DNA from: Methanoregula sp.
GTDB lineage: Archaea; Halobacteriota; Methanomicrobia; Methanomicrobiales; Methanospirillaceae
Direction: 5' to 3'
Assembly (NCBI GenBank): GCA_030694985.1
Contig: JAUYTV010000016.1
Span: forward strand, 1 to 64,000
Length of the DNA: 64,000 nt
The notes beneath the pieces were generated by a model that saw only the letters and a list, made by a program, of their open reading frames with translations, had not been told where the DNA came from and did not search any database. A program made the position numbers and the translations under genes. Shown here one piece after another: positions 8,688 to 16,604 of this stretch. The stretch's first letter is position 1. Each line of letters starts with the position of its first letter.

Positions 8688-9958
8688 AACCGAGCCCTTA
8701 TCCACTCGAACGCGAACTCGGCATGCGCTATTACGCTAGCAATGCGGAAGGAATCGGGGGCAGGCTTCGATCATCTCCGGAAGATTTCCTTGTCGAAGAG
8801 ATCCCACTACCGGAAAAAGGCGGCACTGCCGGCCCGTATCTCATCTGCCTGCTCGTAAAAAAGAACTGGGAACTCCAGCATGCAGTCAAAGAGATTGCAA
8901 AACGGCTCGGCATCAGCCACCGCCGCATTGGCTGGGCAGGCACAAAAGATCGCAATGCAATAACAAAGCAGTGGATCTCAATCTATAATGTGACTGCAGA
9001 ACAGGTTACAGCAATCCATCTCAAGGACATCACGTTAGAGCCGGTCCGGCAATCCAACGAATCACTGGCACTGGGCCAGCTGCTGGGGAACCGCTTTGAT
9101 CTGGTCATACGGGACACTAAATCATCGGATCTCGTTTGCCAGGTACAGACCCTGACCAGCACCGCATCTGACGGTGTCCCCAACTACTTCGGGCTCCAGC
9201 GTTTCGGTGCAATCCGTCCGGTCACCCACCGGGTCGGGGAATGGATCCTGCGCGGAGATTTTGAACAGGCCGTAGTTACGTATGTGGGCCAGGAATTCCC
9301 CGGGGAAGTGGACCCGATCAAAACCATACGGTCAGGCTTTTTAGCCACACGCGATCCGGAACCCGCGCTGCGAGACTTTCCCCTCCATATGGCATTCGAA
9401 CGTTCGATGCTTCACCATCTCTACACTCACCCGGGCGATTATCCCGGTGCCCTTAAGGAATTACCGCCAAAACTCCTGTCCCTGTTTGTCTCTGCCTTCC
9501 AGTCATACCTGTTCAATTGTGCGCTCAGCCAGCGATTCGATGACGGGGGCACACTCAATGACCCGGTTCCCGGTGACCGGCTGATCTTTGCAAACGGGCG
9601 CACAGATACGGTCACAGCGACAAATACCAACGCTGTTTCTCTCCACATAAAACGCGGACGCTGCACTATAGCACTGTTCATGCCCGGCAAAACAAAAACA
9701 GACGCAACTACGCTGGGGGAGCAAATCATGGAATCGCTTATGGTAAAACATCACATAACAGCAGAAAATTTCGAGCGGGCATCGGCATTTGTCAGCACAA
9801 AATTTGATGGTGCCTGGCGCCCGATCACATTAAAAACAGAGATTGAATCTTCTATAGAAAATTCCGATGTGCGGCTCAAGTTCACCTTGCCGCCCGGCCA
9901 TTATGCAACAACCGTCTGCCGTGAATTTATGAAAGCAGACCCGTTACAGATGATATAA
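8684..9958 (+). CDS. truD: tRNA pseudouridine synthase D
   Basis: TruD converts U13 in tRNAs to pseudouridine. The 424-residue length is normal for the archaeal form. The N-terminal half contains the catalytic GTKDR motif in GWAGTKDRNAITKQ, with Asp as the nucleophile. It is followed by NYFGLQRFGAIRPVTHRVG and LFVSAFQSYLFN, which belong to the catalytic and TRUD insertion domains. The ATG overlaps the pth2 stop by four bases. The gene ends a few bases before the convergent sppA-like gene. Confidence 0.95.
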   Translation: MKPSPYPLERELGMRYYASNAEGIGGRLRSSPEDFLVEEIPLPEKGGTAGPYLICLLVKKNWELQHAVKEIAKRLGISHRRIGWAGTKDRNAITKQWISIYNVTAEQVTAIHLKDITLEPVRQSNESLALGQLLGNRFDLVIRDTKSSDLVCQVQTLTSTASDGVPNYFGLQRFGAIRPVTHRVGEWILRGDFEQAVVTYVGQEFPGEVDPIKTIRSGFLATRDPEPALRDFPLHMAFERSMLHHLYTHPGDYPGALKELPPKLLSLFVSAFQSYLFNCALSQRFDDGGTLNDPVPGDRLIFANGRTDTVTATNTNAVSLHIKRGRCTIALFMPGKTKTDATTLGEQIMESLMVKHHITAENFERASAFVSTKFDGAWRPITLKTEIESSIENSDVRLKFTLPPGHYATTVCREFMKADPLQMI

Positions 9959-9965
9959 TAAGACC

Positions 9966-10766
9966 TCATTTCCGCGACTTTGCCATCTTCTTTGCGCCGC
10001 TTATCGCATCGTTTAAGTTGCCCAGTTCATCGACAACATTGATTTTTACCGCATCGGCACCACGGATTACCCTGCCGTCCTGAATATCCGATCGTGAGAT
10101 CACTCGCTGGGATGTCACATCGGCAATGAAGGTCTCAAAACTCTCATCTACAATCTTCTGGGCATACGTTTCTTCATCACTGCTGAGCGGTCGGGCTTCA
10201 GAACCCATATCCTTCTTGCTGCCGGACTTTACTACACTTAAATTGTAACCTTCCTTCTCCATCCAGCGGCTGATATCGGAAAATTTCCAGATCACGCCAA
10301 CACCTGCTGTAAACGTATCCGGGTTGGCATAGATCCTGTCTGCATGAGAGCTGACGTAATAGGCAGCCGAGGTTCCCATGTCGCCCATGGAGACAATGAC
10401 CGGCTTTTTCGTTTTTGCATATTCGAGATCGCCGATAATCTCCTGCGCAGCAGCAGGTGTACCACCCGGACTGTTTACCCGCAACACAATTGCTTCTACC
10501 ATCGGATCGTCAGCAGCCTGCCGCAACTCTTTTCCTACCACCTCGCTGCCAATGCTGTCGCCATCGGACACTTCACCGGTCACCATGGTGCCTTCCATAC
10601 GGACAATGGTTACGCCCATCTGATCACTATGGGTGTAGTAGAATGCGGCTATCATAATCCCAAATAGTACGATAAGCCCGAATATAAGGATCAAAAACCA
10701 TTTCAGTCCCGATTGGGACGGGGGTTTTACAGACCCAGAAGGAACGAGAATGTAGGTACCATCCAT
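9966..10766 (-). CDS. sppA: Signal peptide peptidase SppA
   Basis: This is a membrane-anchored Ser/Lys peptidase that degrades cleaved signal peptides. One helix at about 22-44 anchors it. The S49 domain follows, with VLRVNSPGGT and the nucleophile region GDMGTSAAYYVSS (Ser133). The general base is probably Lys185 in SGSKKDMGS; the spacing of 52 residues matches the bacterial Ser147/Lys199 pair. The C-terminus has the GRVIRGADAVKINVVDELG segment typical of the family. An AAGGAG at the end of the upstream reductase gene precedes the ATG by about seven bases, so the pair is coupled. Confidence 0.92.
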   Translation of the reverse strand: MDGTYILVPSGSVKPPSQSGLKWFLILIFGLIVLFGIMIAAFYYTHSDQMGVTIVRMEGTMVTGEVSDGDSIGSEVVGKELRQAADDPMVEAIVLRVNSPGGTPAAAQEIIGDLEYAKTKKPVIVSMGDMGTSAAYYVSSHADRIYANPDTFTAGVGVIWKFSDISRWMEKEGYNLSVVKSGSKKDMGSEARPLSSDEETYAQKIVDESFETFIADVTSQRVISRSDIQDGRVIRGADAVKINVVDELGNLNDAISGAKKMAKSRK

Positions 10767-10769
10767 CTG

Positions 10770-11456
10770 TTACTCCTTTGTATAGAGGACATCAAACTCA
10801 GAGACAAGGTTACTGCCACACATATAATATTTCTTTAAATTAAGACGGATCATCTCGTCTTCAGTATTGATATGCATGCCCCCGACAAGTGAGGGGGTAT
10901 CGGCACCCCCTACAATGAAGGGGAGGTGTATCAGGCGGATCTCATCAACAAGCCGGTCATGGAGCATGTGCCAGTTAAGCGTTGGTCCACCTTCGATCAT
11001 CAGCTTGTTCACGCCGAATTTTTCCTTAAGAATTTTTAAGAGGAGCGGAAGTTCAACATGATTTTTGCCGGCAACAATCACATGCGCTCCTTTATTTTTT
11101 ATTGCATCAGTCCGCTCTTTAGGAGCCATTTCACAGACTGCAATCGCTGTGGGTGCATCGGTTCCGAGCACGTTTGCATCGAGCGGGATATCTGCCATGC
11201 TGCACGGGATTACCCGCAGCGGACTCTTACCCTCTACATAGCGCACAGTGAGAAACGAATTGTCGATGCGGATCGTATTGGCACCTACCATGATGGCATC
11301 ATATTCTGCCCGCGTATTGTGGAGCAACAGCTCAGTCTCGTGGGCCATATACTTCATCAGGATCTTTGAAGATGCGCCCTTTTTTAATGTCAATTTACCG
11401 TCAGCGGTGATCTCTGACATCATCAGTACATGCGGGCGATCGATTGTTGAGATCAT
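10770..11456 (-). CDS. 2,5-diamino-6-ribosylamino-pyrimidinone 5'-phosphate reductase
   Basis: This is the archaeal riboflavin-pathway reductase of the RibD C-terminal (DHFR-like) fold. It reduces the ribose of the diaminopyrimidine intermediate with NAD(P)H before deamination. The 228-residue length fits the stand-alone archaeal enzyme. Visible family segments are MMSEITADGKLTLKKG at the N-terminus, YDAIMVGANTIRIDNSFLTVR, and LMIEGGPTLNWHMLHDRLVDEI for cofactor binding. It is coupled to sppA downstream (three bases between them), an unexpected partner that need not be functional. Flavin supply matters for F420 and FAD enzymes in methanogens. Confidence 0.9.
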   Translation of the reverse strand: MISTIDRPHVLMMSEITADGKLTLKKGASSKILMKYMAHETELLLHNTRAEYDAIMVGANTIRIDNSFLTVRYVEGKSPLRVIPCSMADIPLDANVLGTDAPTAIAVCEMAPKERTDAIKNKGAHVIVAGKNHVELPLLLKILKEKFGVNKLMIEGGPTLNWHMLHDRLVDEIRLIHLPFIVGGADTPSLVGGMHINTEDEMIRLNLKKYYMCGSNLVSEFDVLYTKE

Positions 11457-11530
11457 TATTCCTCAGCTCACCGGTTACATTGGGCGGGTGATATAAATAA
11501 AGTGATGATAGGGGGATTCAACTCTTCCGA

Positions 11531-11540
11531 CGCTATATAG
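11531..11540 (+). promoter_or_regulatory. TATA box for the CDP-alcohol phosphotransferase gene
   Basis: GCTATATAGC is centred about 40 bases upstream of the ATG at 11577. This predicts transcription start near 11562 and a short leader. The assignment rests on pattern only. Confidence 0.4.
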
Positions 11541-11576
11541 CAATTATTAAACGTTTACATTCCTATGATTTGAGCA

Positions 11577-12209
11577 ATGAACATTACTGCACTCCGTCCA
11601 AGGTTTACCAGATACTTTGAGCCGGTCGCAGAGGTATTTGTCAGGATCGGCATCACGCCCAACCAGATTTCACTACTTGCGCTTCTTTCTGGTATTGCGT
11701 GCGCTGTACTTTTTTTTCAGCGGCAGTTCTTTTTAGGAGCTCTTTTTCTGCTGCTCTCTGCAATCTTTGACCTTATTGACGGGAGTGTTGCAAGAAAGAC
11801 CAATGCCCATACGGATTTTGGGGCGGTCTTTGACTGGATTGTGGACAAGTATGTCGATGCTCTTGTGCTGCTTGGTGTGGGACTAAGCGGTATTGCGATC
11901 GTCAGCCAGTACTTTGCTGTTCCCCCGATAGCCGATTTTGCTGTAGTTACATTTGCTATCATCGGTTCTCTGATGAACACGTTCATAAAACCGGTGGTCT
12001 ATGCAGAGATCGGGTACCACGAAAAAGTTGAGGGAAAGATTGACGATCCGCTGGAAGGAGTGGGTTTTTTCGGACGGCCCGAAACCATTCTTGTGCTGAT
12101 TCTAGGTGGCGTATCAGGATTTATCGGGGTGTCTGTGATAATCATTGCAGTCTGCACAAATCTTTCTGCAATCCAGAGGATCATCTACCTTTACAAAACG
12201 CTCTCTTAA
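11577..12209 (+). CDS. CDP-alcohol phosphotransferase, probable archaetidylinositol phosphate synthase
   Basis: This is an integral membrane enzyme of about 210 residues that joins a CDP-archaeol donor to a polar head group. The signature D-G-x2-A-R-x8-G-x3-D-x3-D is present: DLIDGSVARKTNAHTDFGAVFDWIVDKYVD, with the G8-9/D3 metal site intact. Around it are six hydrophobic segments. The segment FGRPETILVLIL near the C-terminus resembles archaeal inositol-phosphate enzymes, but head-group specificity cannot be settled from sequence. The 3' end overlaps the 3' end of archaeosortase A by 29 bases. In haloarchaea, phosphatidylserine-type enzymes of this superfamily act with archaeosortase in lipid anchoring, which makes the pairing suggestive. 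Confidence 0.85.
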   Translation: MNITALRPRFTRYFEPVAEVFVRIGITPNQISLLALLSGIACAVLFFQRQFFLGALFLLLSAIFDLIDGSVARKTNAHTDFGAVFDWIVDKYVDALVLLGVGLSGIAIVSQYFAVPPIADFAVVTFAIIGSLMNTFIKPVVYAEIGYHEKVEGKIDDPLEGVGFFGRPETILVLILGGVSGFIGVSVIIIAVCTNLSAIQRIIYLYKTLS

Positions 12210-12990
12210 TTTCGCCATAGTAGAGCTGATAGAGGTCATCGGCAAAACTTCCGAGTTTTGGAATGACTGTAAATAATCCGTACGCGATCATGACCAGAAA
12301 GACAAGAGCCAGCAGTTCTGCAATCACATTATGTGCCCAGAAGAAACTCTCGTACCCCAGTTCACCGTTGCTGGCAATCTCCGGGTAATAGGGAAACATC
12401 TGGTTAGTGTATGCAATGATGACAAAAGCATTTCTTAAAAGATTTAAGATATAGATTGTCGGGACGATGATGAGAAGGGCATAACATTTCTGCTTAATTG
12501 TTGTCGGGACTGCCGCTGCAACTCCCAGCATGATCGCAATGCTCTGAATGCCTGTGCACCCCAAAATGATCTCTACTCTGAAACTATTCCGGGCAATGAT
12601 ATTCCATTCGGTATTGGTCACATTGAACTGTAGCAGGTCAAGTATCCAGATCACCTGTCCCAGTACAACTGCAATAAGCCAGTCCCCGAGAGCAGGAATG
12701 TACTCAAACGGTGCGTAGATAATAAACGCAACCGCAGCTGCCCGTGACAGGTGCATCACCCGGTCATCTTCAGCAAGAAGGTATCTGGCAGTGATCACAA
12801 GAAATGGCACGGATAGGGCAGCAATTATCGGATACATGAAATTATTTTCAGAGAAATAATCCGGTAATTTGACAAACAGTGCCAGAACAATAAAAGTCCA
12901 GCCTACTATCGCGGCATATTTCCGGTGCCGACCTGGAATAAGGAACAAAAGAAATCCAATACAAGAGATCAGCACCAGATACTCGATCAT
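12181..12990 (-). CDS. artA: Archaeosortase A
   Basis: This is a polytopic membrane transpeptidase-like enzyme that removes PGF-CTERM tripartite tails and allows lipid attachment of surface proteins. It is about 269 residues with around eight hydrophobic segments. The catalytic triad of the exosortase/archaeosortase fold is visible: Cys in ILGCTGIQS, Arg in LNLLRNAFVI, His in FFWAHNVIAE. The ATG at 12990 is preferred because AAGGAG lies about 14 bases upstream; the longer GTG start at 13005 would sit inside that site. No PGF-CTERM protein is encoded in the window, so its substrates lie elsewhere. Confidence 0.88.
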   Translation of the reverse strand: MIEYLVLISCIGFLLFLIPGRHRKYAAIVGWTFIVLALFVKLPDYFSENNFMYPIIAALSVPFLVITARYLLAEDDRVMHLSRAAAVAFIIYAPFEYIPALGDWLIAVVLGQVIWILDLLQFNVTNTEWNIIARNSFRVEIILGCTGIQSIAIMLGVAAAVPTTIKQKCYALLIIVPTIYILNLLRNAFVIIAYTNQMFPYYPEIASNGELGYESFFWAHNVIAELLALVFLVMIAYGLFTVIPKLGSFADDLYQLYYGEIKRAFCKGR

Positions 12991-13173
12991 TACACAATTA
13001 TTCACTCCTTAACAAAAAAAGGATTCTGAAGGTACACTTTTGTTTCCTGTTGTCGTAAAAAAAAATGTGTTTAGTAAGCAATCGAAATTTTTCCATACCC
13101 ATTAAAAAAACACGAGGAAATTTGCAGTCCCTGACAAAAGGATTAATCTTCTTTGCTCACTCATGGAATTGCG

Positions 13174-13488
13174 ATGTTCTGTCCTGAATGTAAGACGATG
13201 ATGATCTCTTCGGGGGGTCAGCTTAAGTGCCGGAAATGCGGGTATATTCGTAATATTGAAATTGCCGACCAGATGAAAACCCGTAAGATGCGTACGGAAA
13301 ATGAGATCACTATTGTGGATGATGAAGACACTAAAATTAAAACCATGCCTACCATCCAGATCAAATGCCCGAAATGCGAGCACAATCTTGCCTTCTGGTG
13401 GCTCCGCCAGTTGCGGGCTGCAGATGAAAGCGAGGTGCGGTTCTTCCGGTGCACGGAATGCGGACATACCTGGCGACAATATGATTAG
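13174..13488 (+). CDS. tfs: Transcription elongation factor S (TFS/RPB9-like)
   Basis: TFS stimulates transcript cleavage by backtracked archaeal RNA polymerase. The protein is 104 residues with an N-terminal zinc ribbon (CPEC near residue 3, CRKC near 21) and a C-terminal ribbon (CPKC, then CTEC). The cleavage-stimulating acidic hairpin is present as RAADESEVRFFRC, with the Asp-Glu pair intact. The ATG at 13174 is chosen because it starts the zinc ribbon directly; an in-frame ATG seven codons upstream adds residues not seen in the family. A T-rich terminator follows. Confidence 0.93.
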   Translation: MFCPECKTMMISSGGQLKCRKCGYIRNIEIADQMKTRKMRTENEITIVDDEDTKIKTMPTIQIKCPKCEHNLAFWWLRQLRAADESEVRFFRCTECGHTWRQYD

Positions 13489-13863
13489 ATAACAATCATT
13501 TTTTCACCATTAACTTTTTTTTAATATCACGTATCCTTCCGTTGGTTTAACTTTTTTTTCTTATAAGGTTGTACACATCGTTTCAAAGGCATCAAACTCA
13601 GGATTAGACATGCAATATTACCTGCCTGTCAAAGAACTTGTTATATTGAAATATTGTTAGCGGGCATGACAACATTGCTTAAAGGCATGATACTACATAC
13701 AACCGGAGAGAGGGTAAGTAAAAAATGTGTGTGCCAACACTAAACGATGCTTATTTATATACTAAAAACCTTTTTCTTTATATACCCTTAAAAAGAGAGT
13801 GTAGATTTTCATGATGTTATTCGTCATAAAAATTTCAATGACGAAAAAATGAGGTGATAATGA
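13489..13863. other. Intergenic region carrying the tbp promoter
   Basis: This 375-base gap holds T-rich terminator-like runs after tfs (about 13498-13560). It then holds a stretch with two TATA-like boxes before tbp. I see no convincing ORF; a 25-codon frame near 13666 is too weak to call. Confidence 0.6.
13753..13785 (+). promoter_or_regulatory. Tandem TATA boxes upstream of tbp
   Basis: ATTTATATAC (13753-13762) and CTTTATATAC (13776-13785) lie 23 bases apart. The downstream box predicts initiation near 13807 and a leader of about 57 bases. Two boxes would allow two start sites or TBP autoregulation. The ribosome site GAGGTGAT sits six bases before the start codon. Confidence 0.55.
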
Positions 13864-14424
13864 ATGAAGGTCAAACCAGAAGATTCCCTCAAGATCGAAA
13901 ACATTGTTGCCTCAGCCAAGGTAACTGACTATCTGGATCTACCCGATATTGCATCCAAAATTCCGGGCGCCGAATACAACAAGAAGCGTTTTCCAGGAGT
14001 TGTATTACGGATGCAGGATCCAAAAATCGCAGCACTTGTCTTTGGTTCGGGAAAAGTGGTATTAACCGGTGCAAAGAGTGTTGAGAGCTTAAGTAAAGGT
14101 CTTAATATCCTTAGCGGCCTCCTGCGCGAACTGGGGATCGACATACCAAAAAAACCGGATTACAAGATCCAGAACATTGTCACTTCAGCAGATCTTGCAA
14201 TTCCCATAAACCTCAATAAGATCGCTGTTGGATTCAACCTTGACCGGATTGAGTACGAACCTGAGCAGTTCCCCGGACTTGTATACCGTCTTGATGTCCC
14301 AAAAGTTGTCGTTCTCCTGTTTGGATCCGGCAAGCTGATCATCACTGGTGGCAAGCAACCTGAAGATGCCAGGAAAGCTGTAATCAAGATTATCTCAGAC
14401 CTTCGCAGTATAGGTATGTTCTGA
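13864..14424 (+). CDS. tbp: TATA-box-binding protein
   Basis: TBP nucleates archaeal transcription with TFB. The 186-residue protein shows the two direct repeats that form the saddle. Repeat 1 (about 8-92) contains FPGVVLRMQDPKIAALVFGS, and repeat 2 (about 98-183) contains FPGLVYRLDVPKVVVLLFGS. The GSGK and TGAK/TGGK turns are conserved in both halves. The length is normal. A strong GAGGTGAT precedes the ATG by six bases. Confidence 0.97.
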   Translation: MKVKPEDSLKIENIVASAKVTDYLDLPDIASKIPGAEYNKKRFPGVVLRMQDPKIAALVFGSGKVVLTGAKSVESLSKGLNILSGLLRELGIDIPKKPDYKIQNIVTSADLAIPINLNKIAVGFNLDRIEYEPEQFPGLVYRLDVPKVVVLLFGSGKLIITGGKQPEDARKAVIKIISDLRSIGMF

Positions 14425-14445
14425 CCGGTTTTTCAATTCGGTTTT

Positions 14446-14457
14446 TGATTTTTTTTA
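14446..14457 (+). terminator. T-rich terminator after tbp
   Basis: Imperfect GGTTTTT repeats and a run of eight Ts follow the tbp stop, consistent with archaeal oligo-T termination. Confidence 0.45.
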
Positions 14458-14528
14458 GGGTATTTCTTCCTCTTCCCAAAAACAGGGGCAATAAATTAAT
14501 AAAATCACAATATATAAACTGCACGATC

Positions 14529-14541
14529 ATTGCATTGCAAT
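14529..14541. promoter_or_regulatory. Palindromic operator candidate for the adjacent winged-helix regulator
   Basis: ATTGCA-T-TGCAAT is a perfect 6+1+6 palindrome. It lies between two TATA-like stretches (14510-14517 and 14550-14557), 72 bases upstream of the regulator start. The position suits autoregulation by a dimeric winged-helix protein. Confidence 0.4.
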
Positions 14542-14613
14542 ACGCGAGCATATATATGGATTAATAGATATATGAAAGGGGTAAATTTAAAAAAAATAGT
14601 GTTGGTGTGATAC

Positions 14614-14988
14614 ATGAGAACCGAAAATGTACAGTATTTCACGGAAAAGGAAGAGGAATTTGCAAACCTCTTAATCGAGATTGGGACCAAGAGAAATGTA
14701 GCAAAGGTGCTGGTATTTCTTGCAAATACGCCTGAAGCCACCTCTCGGGCAATTGAGCGGGGAACCGATCTCAGACAGCCGGAAGTCAGCATTGCAATGC
14801 GCTACCTGCTCGAACAGCACTGGATCTCTAACCGCGAGAGCAAGGCAGAGAGCAAAGGTCGCCCGGTAAAAATCTACGAACTGGCAAAACCGATTCAACA
14901 GATTATGGACAGCATCGAAAAAGAAAAGAAGAAAGAGGCGAACAACCAGCTCGCCCTTGTCCACAAATTACGAAATTATATCAGTTAA
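14614..14988 (+). CDS. Winged-helix transcriptional regulator
   Basis: The product is 124 residues with a helix-turn-helix between about residues 30 and 85: KVLVFLANTPEATSRAIERGTDLRQPEVSIAMRYLLEQHWI, followed by a wing with GRPVKIYELA. The C-terminus is a charged helix (KEKKKEANNQ) likely to form a coiled-coil dimer. This pattern is common in methanogen TrmB/ArsR-like regulators of unknown target. GGTGTGA precedes the ATG by three to four bases. A perfect palindrome and TATA-like sequences lie upstream. The stop overlaps the convergent rpiA stop by four bases. Confidence 0.8.
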   Translation: MRTENVQYFTEKEEEFANLLIEIGTKRNVAKVLVFLANTPEATSRAIERGTDLRQPEVSIAMRYLLEQHWISNRESKAESKGRPVKIYELAKPIQQIMDSIEKEKKKEANNQLALVHKLRNYIS

Positions 14989-15680
14989 GGTATTACCCTG
15001 CAACTTTTTTTTCCACCGACAATGACGGTGGTTTTATGAGTGAACCCACAAAAGAGCCCACTCTCAACAACTCCGGGAATAAGACCAATCACGGCTTCAA
15101 GTTTTTCGGGATTTGTGATCTTTTTGAATTTTGCATCGATGATGAAGTTCATGTTATCAGTTATCACCGGACCATCTTTTTTCATACCTTCCCTCAACAC
15201 CGGGATACATCCCATTGCAGTAAGTTGATCCATAACGGGTCGTATGGCAAATGGAATAATCTCTACCGGTACCAATCCATCGAGACAGGTCACCATCTTC
15301 TGCTCATCAACTACGACAATGAACTGTTTTGCTGCAGCAGCCACGCATTTCTCCCGGGTATGGGCAGCTCCCCTGCCTTTGATCAACCGCAACTGCGGGT
15401 CAACTTCATCTGCCCCATCTATCGCAAGATCGATTACCGGATGATCATCGAGCGTTGTTAACGGTATATTATATTCACGCGCCCTCATCGCTGTCTGAAA
15501 AGAAGTCGGAATACCGGAAATTGTGAGGCCGTCATGAATGCGTTGGGATAACCGTTCCATGGTATACATGACCGTAGAACCCGTACCAAGTCCGAGAACC
15601 ATGCCGTCTTTTACCATCTCTGCTGCCTTGTAGCCAGCTGCACGTTTGGCCACGAAAGGATCACTAGTTAATGAATCCAT
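14985..15680 (-). CDS. rpiA: Ribose-5-phosphate isomerase A
   Basis: RpiA interconverts ribose 5-phosphate and ribulose 5-phosphate. The 231-residue protein has the family landmarks in order: GLGTGSTV at about 30-37, DLAIDGADEVD, and KGRGAAHTREK with the catalytic Glu/Lys region, then VDEQKMV. In this genome it would supply ribulose 5-phosphate to the phosphoribulokinase encoded at 48.4 kb and ribose for nucleotides. It ends tail-to-tail against the regulator gene. Confidence 0.95.
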   Translation of the reverse strand: MDSLTSDPFVAKRAAGYKAAEMVKDGMVLGLGTGSTVMYTMERLSQRIHDGLTISGIPTSFQTAMRAREYNIPLTTLDDHPVIDLAIDGADEVDPQLRLIKGRGAAHTREKCVAAAAKQFIVVVDEQKMVTCLDGLVPVEIIPFAIRPVMDQLTAMGCIPVLREGMKKDGPVITDNMNFIIDAKFKKITNPEKLEAVIGLIPGVVESGLFCGFTHKTTVIVGGKKSCRVIP

Positions 15681-16060
15681 TAAAGTGATACATATCAGTA
15701 CAGGAATTATTAAAACTGGTTATTTGATGGCAGGGATTGTTGTATGTCGCCATACGCATACTTGAGAAAACAAAACATTTCACCAAAAGATATGGACACT
15801 CCTTATACGAATAAAGAATGGATACCTGCACTTAATCGGTTTTTTTGAAATTTCTAAAAAGATAACTACCAATCAAATTAGAATGGTGGGGGTAATTCTT
15901 AATCCGGGTAATCTTTAAGCGCGATAAAAATCATGGCCTTGGTTTTAAGTCTTAATCAACAATCCAGTTCCATTGCGGTGATTTCAGTTTGGAGTCAAAG
16001 TGAACCTATATATAGAACCACAATACAACAGATATTAGAAAAACACAAAAAGGATGCACT
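15681..16060. other. Intergenic region with the grpE-dnaK-dnaJ promoter
   Basis: This is a 380-base divergent gap between rpiA and grpE. Apart from the TATA box at 16006-16015 I see no gene or RNA. No bacterial CIRCE-type inverted repeat is visible, so heat-shock control is probably archaeal in type. Confidence 0.6.
16006..16015 (+). promoter_or_regulatory. TATA box of the chaperone operon
   Basis: CTATATATAG lies 46-55 bases upstream of the grpE ATG. It predicts transcription start near 16036. The ribosome site AAGGATG ends five bases before the ATG. Confidence 0.55.
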
Positions 16061-16588
16061 ATGAATGATGCAGAACGCAGTGAAGAGAAAACCGGCAATG
16101 AATGTACCGGTACTTCGGATACTGCCCCTTTGAGCAGCCAGACGGATTCAACCGCTCTGGACGAGCAAAAGAAGGCTTTTTCCGAACTCAATGATCGGTA
16201 CTTACGTCTGGCTGCGGATTTTGAAAATTTCAAAAAACGCACAGCACGTGACCGTGAAACGATTACGAACCTGGCAAATGAACGATTCGCTGTAGACATT
16301 ATCGAAGTGCTCGACAACTTTGAGCGGGCGATTAAGGCAGATGATGCTCATCTGCGCGAGGGAATCGTACAGATTCAGCGCCTGCTCTCATCACAGTTGC
16401 AGCGCCACGGCATCACGCCAGTTGACGCTCTCAACAAACCCTTCAACCCGGCCGAGCATGAAGCAATTGCGCATTTGCCTTCTGAAGGAGCAGAAGGAAT
16501 CGTTGTCGATGAGGTGGCACGCGGGTATCGTATGCATGACAAGGTAATCCGGTATGCAAAAGTTGCAGTATCAAAAGGAATTCACTAA
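16061..16588 (+). CDS. grpE: Nucleotide exchange factor GrpE
   Basis: GrpE releases ADP from DnaK. The 175-residue protein has an acidic, Ser/Thr-rich N-terminus and a long coiled-coil (about 40-90, with LRLAADFENFKKRTARDRE). The C-terminal beta domain contains NPAEHEAI and GYRMHDKVIRYAKVAVSKG. It is the first gene of the bacterial-type chaperone operon, followed after 16 bases by dnaK. Such operons are lateral acquisitions in mesophilic archaea. Confidence 0.95.
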   Translation: MNDAERSEEKTGNECTGTSDTAPLSSQTDSTALDEQKKAFSELNDRYLRLAADFENFKKRTARDRETITNLANERFAVDIIEVLDNFERAIKADDAHLREGIVQIQRLLSSQLQRHGITPVDALNKPFNPAEHEAIAHLPSEGAEGIVVDEVARGYRMHDKVIRYAKVAVSKGIH

Positions 16589-16604
16589 AAGGAGATAAAA
16601 AATT

